64,000 nt of DNA from Taeniopygia guttata (lineage: Eukaryota; Chordata; Aves; Passeriformes; Estrildidae). Location: positions 6,992,501 to 7,056,500 of the forward strand of contig NC_133050.1 in NCBI RefSeq assembly GCF_048771995.1, written 5' to 3'. Positions 31,201-64,000 of the stretch are shown piece by piece. The position numbers were made by a program, and so were the translations under genes. Within the stretch, counting starts at the first letter, position 1. Every line of letters starts with the position of its first letter. The notes beneath the pieces were generated by a model that was given only the letters and a program-made list of their open reading frames with translations, was not told the origin of the DNA and ran no database searches.

Positions 31201-33347
31201 GGAGCAGGTGTGTGTCCCCCTGAGCCCTCCCTGTCCCCCAGAATGTGTCACCCGCCCCCCTGACACCCCTTTCCCAGCTGGAGAGCGAGATTGATTCCTC
31301 CCTGGACTTCATCCGGACCGTTTACGCCGTCCTGGGCTTTTCCTTCCGCCTGGCCCTGGCCACCCGTCCCGACGGATTCCTGGGGGACCCTGAAACTTGG
31401 GATCGTGCAGAGCAGGTGGGATGATGCCCCCCGTGCCGTGTGTCCCCTGCTCTGTGCCCCCCTGACCCTCCCAACCCACCCTGCAGCAGCTGGAGCGGAG
31501 CCTGCAGAATTTTGGGCAGCCCTGGGAGCCGAGTCCGGGGGACGGCGCCTTTTATGGGCCCAAGGTGAGGCATTTTGGGGAGAAGGGGATCCCTGAGGGG
31601 ACAAACCAGGACCCTGCTGGAGCCTCCCCTCCCCTGGGTTCCCAAAAGATTGACATCCGGATCCGGGATGCTCTGGGGAGGCACCATCAGTGTGGCACCA
31701 TCCAGCTGGATTTCCAGATGCCTGAGAGGTTCGAGCTGGAATATGCCAGGTATTGAGAGGGGGGGCAGGATTGGGGATTTGTGGGGGCCAGGATTAGGCT
31801 GGAGCTGAGGATTGTTGTGGGGGGATCAGGGTTGGGGGAGCAGGACTGGAATTGAGGAGTGTCAGAATTGGGAGGGGTAGAATTGGAGCGGGGAGGGGGA
31901 TCAGGATTGAGGTGGAGGGACAGAAATGGGGCTGAGGAGTGACAGGACTGGGATGGGGAAGGCGGAATTGGGGATTTGGGGGACATCAGGGTTGCTGCAA
32001 AGGGTCCCCCTGACCCGGTTTTTCCCCCCAGCCCCAGCGGGAGCCCGGCACGGCCGGTGCTGATCCATCGGGCCGTGCTGGGCTCCGTGGAGCGCATGGT
32101 GGCCGTGCTGGCCGAGAGCTGCGGCGGGCGATGGTGAGGGGGATCCCCAAAAACACCCCACGCCTCACCCCCAGTCCTTCAGACAACCCCCAGTCCCCGG
32201 GACACAATCCCTAGGGACACCCCCAATCCCCAGGGACACCCCCAGTATCACCCCTGTCCCAGGGTGCCCCATCTTGGGACAGACACTCCCCAGTTTTGGG
32301 GACACTCAATCTCCTAGACACTGGATCTTCAAGATACCTCATCTTTGGGGCCACTCTATCCTGGGGACACCCCTGCAACCCTTGGGGCACCCCCTCCTTG
32401 TGTGTTCCCCCCCCTGGTGCCCCCCAGTGACCCCTGGTGCCCCCCAGGCCGCTCTGGCTGTCCCCACTGCAGGCCATGGTCATCCCACAGACCCCCGAGG
32501 TCGAGGACTATGCCCGGGAGGTGAGTGTGTGACCCCCCTGTGCTCCCCCAGGACCCCCATCATGCACTCCCATCCCGTGTGACCCCCCCATGCCATCCCT
32601 CCATGTCCCCCCACCCCCTGTGCCCCCCACTGACTCTGGGGTACAGGTGCAGGCAGTGCTGAGGAGGGGGGGCCTCCTGGCCGACCTGGATGGGGACCCT
32701 GGCACCACCCTGGCACGGAAGATCCGCCGGGCCCAACTCACCCACTACAACTTCCAGTTGGGTAAGGGTGGGACAGACCCCCAGGACCCCCTCCAGGACC
32801 CCCTTGGAGCCCCCCAGGACTGGCTGGACACCCCCATCCACATCCTGAGTGCTGCTGGGGAGGAAAATTGAGACCCTCCCCTGGGAGCCCCCCCATGAGA
32901 CCCCCCGGGAGCTCAGTCCCCCTTGGGAATTCACCAGCACCCACCCTGAGATCCACTCGGGAACTCCCCAGGAGTGTTTTAGGGACCCCCTCCCCACCCA
33001 GGGCCCCTCTGAGACCCCCCACCCCTTCTGGGACCACCTTTGAACCCCCCAGAACTGTTCTGGGACCTCCCCCCCGCATCCCTGGGACCCCCTCTGGACC
33101 CCGCAGGGCGGTGGGTGCTGCTCAGAGCTGGGGGTGCCTGTGCGGGGCCGGGGGGCGCGGGGACCCCCTGGGCCCCACCGACGGCCGTGCCCCCGCAGTG
33201 GTGGGGCGGCGGGAGCGGGAGCACGGCACCGTCAGCGTCCGGACCAGGGAGAACCGGCAGCTCGGGGAGCTGGAGCTGCCCCGGGTGCTGCAGCGGCTGC
33301 AGGAGCTCAGGGACAGCCGCGTCCCCGACGCCGAGCAGCGCTTCTGA
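28286..33347 (+). CDS. TARS2: Mitochondrial threonyl-tRNA synthetase, editing site degenerate
   Basis: Eighteen coding exons: 28286-28342, 28486-28688, 28946-29069, 29161-29282, 29362-29479, 29719-29780, 29854-29932, 30231-30374, 30449-30547, 30794-30960, 31045-31207, 31278-31415, 31487-31564, 31649-31749, 32032-32133, 32448-32520, 32647-32761, 33199-33347. They total 697 residues (human 718), all joins in frame. It charges mitochondrial tRNA-Thr in the matrix. Residues 1-19 are Arg-rich without acids, as in targeting peptides. Then come a TGS domain (about 60-128), the N2 editing domain (about 129-270), the class II catalytic core with LHRNEP (motif 2 loop) and the three zinc ligands C388, H439, H564, and the anticodon-binding domain ending DAEQRF. 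Odd: the editing motif HxxxH reads R132-S-S-A-C136, and Lys, Asp and His equivalents are Q213, Q235 and L241; only C237 remains. Residue matching is by eye against remembered human and E. coli proteins. Confidence 0.96.
29932..30210 (+). repeat. 48-bp minisatellite filling TARS2 intron 7
   Basis: About five and a half near-identical copies of a 48-base unit. GTGTTGGGTGGGGGTCC recurs at 29937, 29985 and every 48 bases after. The array begins at the splice donor itself, and each unit ends CCCCTGTACAGCG, which resembles a 3' splice acceptor. Confidence 0.93.
31011..31035 (+). repeat. (CTGT)n microsatellite next to the TARS2 exon 11 acceptor
   Basis: A run of about six CTGT repeats ends just before the CCAG acceptor at 31041-31044 and acts as the local polypyrimidine tract. 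Confidence 0.85.
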
Positions 33348-34357
33348 CCCCCCCTCAATTCCCGGGGGACCCCGATTCCCCCCCAGGAACCCCCAACTCA
33401 ATAAATAAACCGCTGGGAAACACGCTGGGTGTTGTGAGCGCTGAGACCGGGGCAGCTCAGGGCACCTCTGGGTGCTGGGGTGCTCGGGGAGGGGGGCAGG
33501 ACCCTGGGGAACCCCCAAAAACACCTGGATAGCCGCAGCACCAGGCTGGGATGGCCGGGTGGCGATTCCCGGGCTCTCATTCCCAGGTTTCCGTCCCCAC
33601 CTTCCCTCTCCCGGGTTCCCTGCGGCACTTCTGGGTCCTTCCAGCCGGGATTTCCCCCCACGCCCACGCGGCGGGGAAAGTGGGGGGGTTGCGCAAACCC
33701 CGAGTCACGGAGCCGCAGACGCCGTGGGGCAATGGGGGGGGGACACGGGGCTGTCCCCCCATCGCCACCCCAAACACCTGCCCGGGCGGGTGGGCTCAGC
33801 CCCGGGCAGGGTTTGATTATCCCGGGATAGGACGGGAGCCCCCCCGCCCCGGGATCCCCCCGTTCATGGGTGACCAAGGGGACAGGAGCTGAGTGACCCC
33901 CCCATCTCCGGGGGTCCCTCTGGAGGTGGCCCTTGAGCCCCCCCAGCGCCGGGGGTGACTCAGTGGGCGGGGGCCCCAAAACGGGGCAAAACCCACAAAA
34001 ATGTGGTCTGACCGCTTCCCCCTGTTGTGACGCAGGGGTAGGGGAAGGGGGGGCCTGGGGCCACCAGAGGGGGATCCGGGGCTACCAAGATGGGCACAGG
34101 ACCACCAGGGTGGGCACAGGACCACCAGGGTGGGGACAGGGTCCTCGCAGAGTCCCCAGCCTGGCTGGGGCCGGGGTTACCCCCCTGGTGCCGTTTGGGG
34201 GTGCAGGATCCTGCACAGCCCCCCGGTCCCCCGGGTCCCCCTCCCGGTTCTGCCGCGACGTCAGGCCGTGACTCAGCCCCGCGGGATGCGGCCCCACGCC
34301 CGACCCGGCCCTTCATAAGGCGGCGGAGCCGGCACTGACCCTACAGCGCCCGACGCC
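33348..34357 (+). promoter_or_regulatory. TARS2-ECM1 intergenic region with ECM1 promoter
   Basis: After the TARS2 poly(A) signals the stretch is GC-rich without conserved coding content. Two perfect AP-1 sites (TGACTCA) lie at 33956-33962 and 34269-34275. A TATA-like TCATAAGG lies at 34313-34320, about 40 bases before the ECM1 ATG, giving a predicted start near 34340 and a very short 5' UTR. A short repeat of GGGACCACCAGG-type units occurs at 34090-34140. Site roles are inferred from position. Confidence 0.55.
33400..33409 (+). terminator. TARS2 polyadenylation signals (overlapping AATAAATAAA)
   Basis: Two overlapping AATAAA hexamers (33400-33405 and 33404-33409) lie about 55 bases after the TARS2 TGA. 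Confidence 0.75.
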
Positions 34358-38585
<4,228 letters not shown>

Positions 38586-39675
38586 CTCCCTCCCAGCAGG
38601 AGGGAACAATAAAGATGCTGCGGTGTCACCTCTGAGTGTCCCTGTATTTCCCTTTGGGGACTTCCTTATGCCTCATTGTTCCCCCCCGGCCTCGGTGTCG
38701 CCCACGGGGCCCCATTCCGGGGTGTGCCGGGGTGTGGGTGGATACTGGGGTGTTTGCACTGTTGGGGAGTGTCAGGCCCTGCTGTGATACCCGTGTTTGG
38801 TTTTGGGGTGTGCTTGTGGTCACTCACCCGCACAGGGCACACACGGCCTCGTGCCCCCCAGGGGTCTCTGTGCACCCCTTCCCTGGATTCTTGTGGCCCC
38901 ACAGTGTCACTGTCACTCGTGTCCCCCCTCGTGGCGATAATCCCAGGTCCCCAAAACCCTCATGGTGCCCCACCAGCTGTGGCTGACAGTCCCTGGGGAG
39001 TGTTTGGGGGACACTGATGGGGCTGGGGGCATCCTGTGGGTCCATCCACCCATCTGTCCTTCCCTGTGTCCTTGCTAGAGCCGCCCCCTCCCCAGATACT
39101 CCATCCATCCATCTGTCCCAAAATTCCCCAGCAGCTTCTTCTCACCCTATTCTGCCTCTCAAGGGGGCTCTTTGCCCCTTTGGGAAAAGGAAGAATTTTC
39201 CCCATCCCTGTGGCCCTTTCCCAGCACAAAACAAACCGGTCCAAGCCTTATTCCCAATTTTAATTGAAAAATAAAGTCTTATCATTCTCAGCAGCCTCCA
39301 CTGGGATGCAGGGTGGAGGGAGAGGGATCTGCTTTTTCCATTGGGAATATTCCACCTCCACCCCAGTGCTCCTGAGGCAGAGGCTGGTGTGGAACCTGTT
39401 TCCTGAAGCATGTCTGGGTGGATTGGCCTTCACAGATCAGGCCAAGCACAGTCCATGGGATGGCAGAATCCAGCATGGCAAAATGCAGAAAACAAAGTTG
39501 AGGGGCTCGTCCCCCATTCCCTGCAGGTGAAGAGGGGTGTCTCCCCCATTCCCAGGGGAAATTTCTCACGGAGACAAAAGAATTCCCCCTGGGAGCACCT
39601 TCATCTGTGAGAGTGGGAGGGGAGAGGCCAAGCTGGAGGGCAGGGCAGTGGGCAGGGCAGGGCTGGGCGGGCCGG
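38586..39675. other. Convergent ECM1-CTSK intergenic region
   Basis: Holds the short ECM1 3' UTR and the presumed CTSK 3' UTR (minus strand; an ATTAAA on that strand at 39264-39259 is a candidate poly(A) signal). I searched it for pieces of ADAMTSL4, MCL1, ENSA, GOLPH3L, HORMAD1 or CTSS, which lie here in human, and recognised none. Confidence 0.6.
38608..38613 (+). terminator. ECM1 polyadenylation signal AATAAA
   Basis: AATAAA lies 23 bases after the ECM1 TGA and is followed by GTGTCACC and a TGTGTC-like downstream element. Confidence 0.75.
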
Positions 39676-41549
<1,874 letters not shown>

Positions 41550-41859
41550 TTACCGCCGCGGCGTCCCAAGCCAGGGGAGAGATTTGGGATGCGGAGGGTG
41601 CAGGAGGGGGAAAATCCCATCCATCCCGCCCCTCACCGGCTTCACCCAGCGCCCCCAGCCCCCCGTGGCACAGCAGGACCGGGGACACTTCCCCGAGCCG
41701 GGGACCCCCACGCCGGCTCAACATAAAGCGCCTCAGTTTCCCTTTTCGTGCCTCCGAGGGGCCCACGCGGGACACGATTCCCTCCCATTCCCACTGGGAT
41801 CCATTTCCCGGGGGAAAAAGCCCCCAGCGCCCCGCTGGGGACCCCTCCCCGCCGCTTAC

Positions 41860-42060
41860 CCAGCACGGAGCCGTCGGGTCGGTGGGAGCGCCGGTCGGGG
41901 CCCGCGGCAGCCGCGGCTTTATGCTGCCGGATTGAGGAAGTTTGGAGGCAGCCGGAAAATTTTGGCAAACATCGGGTTGGGATGGGAAGGAGGGGACAGG
42001 GAGGGGGGGACGAGGGGCTGCCCCGGCTCCACGTGATGCTGCGGGAGGAGCTGAGTCAGC
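41860..42060 (-). promoter_or_regulatory. CTSK promoter and noncoding first exon (predicted)
   Basis: On the minus strand a TATA-like CATAAAGC lies at 41922-41915, followed about 30 bases later by a short presumed exon that ends at a GGTAAGC donor near 41860. Upstream within 140 bases are an E-box of MITF type (TCACGTG on the minus strand, 42036-42030), a perfect AP-1 site (TGAGTCA, 42052-42058) and a GGAAAATTTT stretch near 41956. MITF, AP-1 and NFAT are established activators of CTSK in osteoclasts. That these copies are used is inference. Confidence 0.5.
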
Positions 42061-42089
42061 CCCGGAGCGGGGCCGGTGGCGGGTCCTGC

Positions 42090-42555
42090 CCGGGACATCC
42101 TCCTGTCCCGGGACACCCTCTTGTCCCGGGACGTTCTCCTGTCCCCGGGACGTTCTCCGGTCCCCGGGATGTTCTCCTGTCCCTGGGATGTTCTTCTGTC
42201 CCGGGACACCCTCCTGTCCCCGGGACGTTCTCCTGTCCCAGCATTCTGCCCTGGGGACATCCTCCTGTCCCTGGGGACACCCTCCTGTCCCTGGGATGTT
42301 CTCCGGTCCCAGCATTCTGCCCTGGGGACACCCTCCTGTCCCTGGGGACATCCTCCTGTCCCCGGGACATCCTCCTGTCCCTGGGATGTTCTCCTGTCCC
42401 AGCATTCTGCCCTGGGGACACCCTCCTGTCCCGGCGTCCCAACCTGGGGATGTCCTGCTGCCCTGGGGACAATCTTTTGTCCCGGAATCCCACGTTGGGG
42501 ACATTGTCCTGTCCCAGCATCCCACCCTGAGGACATTCTGCTGCCCTGGGAAACA
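42090..42555. repeat. Minisatellite upstream of CTSK
   Basis: About 20 variants of a unit near 20-25 bases with TCCTGTCCCGGGACATCC or TTCTCCTGTCCCTGGGATG, interrupted by the motif CCCAGCATTCTGCCCTGGGG. Long minus-strand frames with GTGGCPQG are artefacts. Confidence 0.92.
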
Positions 42556-45190
42556 CCCACCCTTGTCCCCAAGTCCTCCCGTGGCCGGATCGGATGGAGC
42601 TGAGCACCCACTTCCTTCAGGAGCAGCTCGGGGACACCGTGTGACAGCAGGAACGGAGGACAGGACCCCACCTCTTGTCCCCAGTGTCCCCAAGCCGGGG
42701 CTGCCTCCCCGTAGCCACTTTGGGGGTCACCGGCCGGTGCTTTCTGCAGTGACCGTCACCTCGTCACGCGGCTCCTGCCACGACAAGGCGGAAGGTCCTG
42801 GTGGCACCAGAGCCACCCCAGACGTGTCACACTGGGGACATCCACATCATCATCGCCGTCACCCTCCGGCCACGGGAACAAGGAGGAACCAGCCCAGGGA
42901 CCAGAGGGGAGAGGGGGATGGAGCAGCACCAAGGCGGGGGTGCGTCCTTGTCACCCCTGCCCCACGGGGGTCCCCAAGAGAGGGGCCACCCCCCCGTGGG
43001 ACCCGAAACTCTGTGGGGACAGGGGGGCTGAGCCACCCCGGGGCTCCAGGGCAGAATCACCGCCTGGAGCACGAGGCCCTGAGGTGGCAGCGGGGGAAAC
43101 ACGGGGGGAAATGGGGGAGGATGAGGAATTGGGGTGAAATGGGGCGAAAACGGGGGGATAGGGGCCAAACTGGGGGCAAGGGGATCTGAGGGACAAAACA
43201 AGGAGGGAATGGGAGTTGGGGCCAGAGCGGGTTGGGGATGGGGATTTAGGGACATTCCTCCAAGATGGGGACAGAAAGAGGCAGAAATGAGACAAAGGTT
43301 GGAAAAGGGGAAAAGCTTTTGTGGGAAAATCTCTTGTTGGAAAATCTCTGCTGTCCAGAATCCACCGGGATGAGGTATCTGGGGCTGCTCCTGGTTTCCC
43401 TCTCCCAGGATTTGGAAAATTTGGGGGGGGGGATACAGCCACAGGACCTGCAAGGGCTCAGGGAAATGGGAATTTTCCTTCTCCTTTCAGAACTGAAGGG
43501 GAAGGGCCCAGGATTGATGGGATGCTGGGGAGGAGGTTATTGCTGGGAACAAACTCCCTGGGTAAGGGGACAGGGTGGATCACAGGATGTCTTCAAATGG
43601 GATGTTCCCACTTATCCATAGAGAACTTTGGAGTACAATTTTTAAAAAAGACCCAAAAAACAAACAACTAAAACAAAACCTTCAAGTCTTAATTTTCCAG
43701 AGGGAAAAGGAGAGGGAAAAATAAAGCTTCCTGCTCCACTTACAAGAGGAATCTCTCTGGGCTGGTGACACAAAGGTTTCAAAGCTTCCTACGTGGATTT
43801 TAGTCAGGAATGACAGCTCTGGAATCGGGTCTTGGAAAGGGGGGCTCCCCCCATTCCTGCCCTCAGCCAGCAGAGAGAACACTCACAACCAGCCTGGGAG
43901 TCCCAGAGCCCCCCCCAACATGCAGGGAAAAGGGGGGAACACCCACATTCCATTCAAAACAAAACCAGGCTTCCAGGAACACTTGGGATTCTTCCCCAGC
44001 TGCTGCTGCGCCAAATTTCCTTCCAAGTCCAACTCTGCAATTCATCTTCCTCTTGGAATTGAAGCACGAAGGAATCAAATGGTTCTTCCAGCCCCTGAGA
44101 ACAGCAGGGTTGGCCACAAGTTGGTTTTTTTCCCATGGAAAAAGCCAGAAGATTCCAAGTCAATGTTTAAAAATTAAAAATTTATATATATAGATATATA
44201 TATATATAAAAAATTTCATTCTGTTCCCTACTTTTCCAGCTCTCCTCTTACTCTTTGTCATTTGGCAACAGGATCATCCCATGGCAGGAATTCTTCTTTA
44301 AGGAGACGGTGAGTGAGCAGATGTAGTGAAAATACACAGTTCCCTCAGCAATTCCCTGATCAGATCCAGGGATTCTCCTACATCCAGCTCCAAAACGAGG
44401 ACAAGGAACTCATCTACATGTGATAAAATTCCATGGACAGCGTGGAGCAGGCTTTATCCCAAAAAAAGCTCTTGAAACATCAATTTGTGGCAGCACAGAA
44501 ACCATCAGCTGGAAAATGGATTCATCCAGAAGAAAGCTACATGGGGTAATATTTTTATGGCTTGTTAATTATCCTGGGGTAACGAGGGGTCATGGGTCAC
44601 ACTGATTGCATTGCACAGTTCACAGGAGAGAAGATTCCAAACAAACACAGGAATCTCCACACGGAGCACCCTGGACTGGAGACGCTGTAACAACCCTCCA
44701 AAAACAGCCAAAATTCCTCCAAAAAGGAGGAAAACACTGGCTTAGGACACGGATTCTTACTCAAGCATTCTCCAGGATTGTGTTTACAGGGATAACACTT
44801 GGAAGAGTTCCTTCCGGTATTTAAAAATTCCAATAGTTTGTGTTTTATACAAAAAGTCACTGCAGAGAATGAAATAAAAACAGTCAAAGCCACCTTAAAA
44901 GTTTGGAAGGGCTGTCTGTGATCCAGACAGGAATCTCTCCCAAAAAAAATCCACTTGGGACCGGCTCTGGGAGCCTTCGGCCTCGTGGCACTCAAGTCCT
45001 GAAGCTTCCAGAACAATCCCACATGGAGGAGGTGTCCAAACCACCTCCTCCTCCACGGCCATCCCTCCTTGGAGCTCTGCTTCCAGAAGGTGGGAAGTGT
45101 TTAGACAGTTCCTTGAGAAAAAGACTCTGCTGTTTTCCTTTACATGTGGATATTGTAGAGAGCTTTATGTTGCTTCCCCTAAGGCTTGTT
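42556..45190. other. CTSK-ARNT intergenic region and ARNT 3' UTR
   Basis: No conserved coding sequence was recognised. From about 43680 the base composition turns AT-rich, as expected of the ARNT 3' UTR (minus strand), including an (AT)n tract at 44183-44208. I could not fix the ARNT poly(A) site: no perfect AATAAA on the minus strand stands out. Confidence 0.5.
44183..44208. repeat. (AT)n microsatellite
   Basis: Alternating TATATA tract with one GA interruption, flanked by A/T-rich sequence downstream of ARNT or in its 3' UTR. Confidence 0.85.
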
Positions 45191-62607
<17,417 letters not shown>

Positions 62608-62950
62608 GGCGGGGGTCCCGGGCCGCCCCCTCCTCACTCCGCTCCGCCGAGCCAAGATGGCGGCGCAGGAAAACCTCCGCCGGCCCCACGGCCCCGCCGC
62701 CGCGGGGGCGGGGCCAGCGATACGGCGGCCTCCTATTGGTTCGAGAGGGGGGCGGGGGGCGGGACACGGGGAGACGCGGCACTGCTATTGGTCCGCACGG
62801 AGGGCTGGGGGCGGGGATAAGCGGAGGGCACGGCCGGGGGCGGAGCGAACGCGGCCGTGCCCCGCCCCCGCCGGGAAGGAGGCGGGGCTTTTAGAGGGGG
62901 CGTGGCTAGTGTGGGTGGTGCTGGTGACGTCACGAACCATTGGGATTGGA
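62608..62950 (-). promoter_or_regulatory. ARNT CpG-island promoter
   Basis: CpG-dense sequence just upstream of the ARNT ATG. It has ATTGG at 62735-62739 and 62787-62791 (CCAAT in the direction of ARNT), several GGGCGG GC boxes and a consensus YY1 motif AAGATGGCGGC on the plus strand at 62654-62664. The island is symmetrical enough to drive transcription both ways, but no plus-strand gene start was proved next to it. Confidence 0.65.
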
Positions 62951-63952
62951 ATTAGATTGGAATTGATTGGAATTGGGATTAGGACTGAGATTGGGGTGAA
63001 ATTGGGGTTTTAAAACCCTGGGAATGAAGATGTGGATCCAGACTGGACACGTGATTTGGGTCGGATCTGGGGTTGGGTTTGGAATGTGTTTTTTTTGTCC
63101 GGACTGGAATTTGGGGCCATGAACAGGACCCCACAATTCATCCTTTGCTGAAAAATCTCTGGAAAACCCCACCGGCCCGGCTCTTGGGGTGTCAAGGTTT
63201 CAATGTCCTCCCAAAGCGATCATTTTTGCTCTCAGAGTAGGGAAAAAAAATAAATTTAAACAAGATTTTTGGTGTATTTTGGGCGTTCTGGTGTTTTCAC
63301 AAGGATGTCTTGCAAGATCCAAATGGGCGACTCAGTTCAATGCATTTTCCAAGAGTTATTTCCTGTCTATTCCAATATAAGCAAAAAACTACCTTGAAAT
63401 CCTCTCACAGGCAAGGCTTTTGGATTTTGGGGATAAATCCTCCTCAGCATTTCCCCAATCACCCCAAATCCACCAGGAACACCCCTGAAGGGACCCAGAG
63501 CCTTCTCCTGATGGGAGAAGGGGGTGTGGGGTGGGAACTTGATCCTCTGGGTTGTGTCTGAAAAGTGATGCCGGCACATTCCTGCAGAATTCATGAAGGC
63601 CTGGAGCCAGCGGGGCCAGGACAGAGACCCAGAGCCGGCCACAGGGAGGTAAGGAAGGAGCAGAGGGGACTCAAGGCCACATTTCCCCCTTTTTTGGGTG
63701 TTTTTGACCCCTCAGCCTCATGAATCCACCCTGGTTCTGGCCCCTCAGGGATGTTATTGGGGGTTGAGCGCTGGGGGCACGTGCTGGAGGATCCCTGGAG
63801 CCAGGAACAGATACCTGAGGGTCTTTGGAGCTGGGAAAGAGACACCTGAGGGTCCCTGGGACCAAGGAACACCCACCTGAGGGTCCCTGGAGCTGTGACA
63901 GACACACCTGAGGGTCCCTGGAGGTGTTGCAGACACACCTGAGGGTCCCTGT
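62951..63952. other. Region right of ARNT with little recognisable content
   Basis: GATTGG-rich stretch at 62938-63000, then unremarkable sequence. A frame starting at 63595 (MKAWSQRGQDRDPE) ends at a GTAAGG donor-like site near 63650 but matches nothing I know. A tandem repeat fills the last part. Confidence 0.4.
63790..63951. repeat. About 30-bp tandem repeat near the window end
   Basis: Five or six imperfect copies of a unit containing CACCTGAGGGTCCCTGGAG. Confidence 0.85.
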
Positions 63953-64000
63953 ATGGAGACCCCCACGGTGCTGCCCACCATGGACGTGGACAAAGCCGTG
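63953..64000 (+). CDS. Possible first codons of the next plus-strand gene (SETDB1 by synteny), cut by the window end
   Basis: An open frame starting METPTVLPTMDVDKAV runs off the window. A TTGCAG acceptor-like site lies at about 63927-63932. In human the next gene after ARNT is SETDB1 on the opposite strand, whose N-terminal region contains AVVEELG, so the terminal DKAV could lead into it. This is a guess from gene order and three residues. Without the sequence to the right it cannot be told from a chance frame. Confidence 0.25.
   Translation, partial: METPTVLPTMDVDKAV

Noticed and set aside
39267-39275. Plus-strand AATAAA in the ECM1-CTSK gap as a second ECM1 poly(A) site
   Set aside because: ECM1 already has AATAAA 23 bases after its stop, and this copy lies in the presumed CTSK 3' UTR on the other strand; chance is more likely.
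63595-63655. Short frame MKAWSQRGQDRDPE ending at a GTAAGG donor-like site as a first exon
   Set aside because: No family match and no partner exon in the window.

Overview
The window is vertebrate nuclear DNA, almost certainly from a bird and most like a GC-rich microchromosome. The evidence is spliced orthologues of vertebrate genes, very short introns, CpG-island promoters, many GC-rich minisatellites and CR1 LINE tails as the only clear interspersed repeat. The gene order matches human 1q21.2-q21.3. Gene names rest on by-eye comparison of translated exons with remembered human proteins. Exon borders were set by GT-AG sites and by checking that every exon keeps frame; no search was run.

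Layout. Plus strand: the 3' part of CIART (1-976), MRPS21 (1767-2498), PRPF3 (4760-13025, 15 coding exons), RPRD2 (13936-27213, 11 exons), TARS2 (28286-33347, 18 exons) and ECM1 (34358-38585, 7 exons). Minus strand: CTSK (41183 down to 39676, 7 coding exons) and ARNT (62607 down to 45191, 22 exons). The last 48 bases may be the first codons of a further plus-strand gene, for which SETDB1 is the syntenic expectation. ECM1 and CTSK converge with about 1.1 kb between stop codons. In human a block of other genes (ADAMTSL4, MCL1, ENSA, GOLPH3L, HORMAD1, CTSS) lies between them.

The genes are unrelated in function: clock repressor, mitochondrial ribosome, spliceosome, RNA polymerase II CTD reader, mitochondrial threonyl-tRNA synthetase, extracellular matrix, bone-resorbing protease, bHLH-PAS factor. 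All look intact. They do not form an operon or shared system.

The strongest unexpected signal is in TARS2. The proofreading (editing) pocket has lost both histidines of its HxxxH motif and three further key residues, while the aminoacylation core and its zinc ligands are intact. Other points are a 223-bp tandem duplication that copies the PRPF3 exon 1 splice donor, three consecutive 45-nt phase-2 exons in ARNT, and minisatellites in or beside nearly every gene. I saw no CRISPR array, rRNA, tRNA or recognisable virus-derived element.
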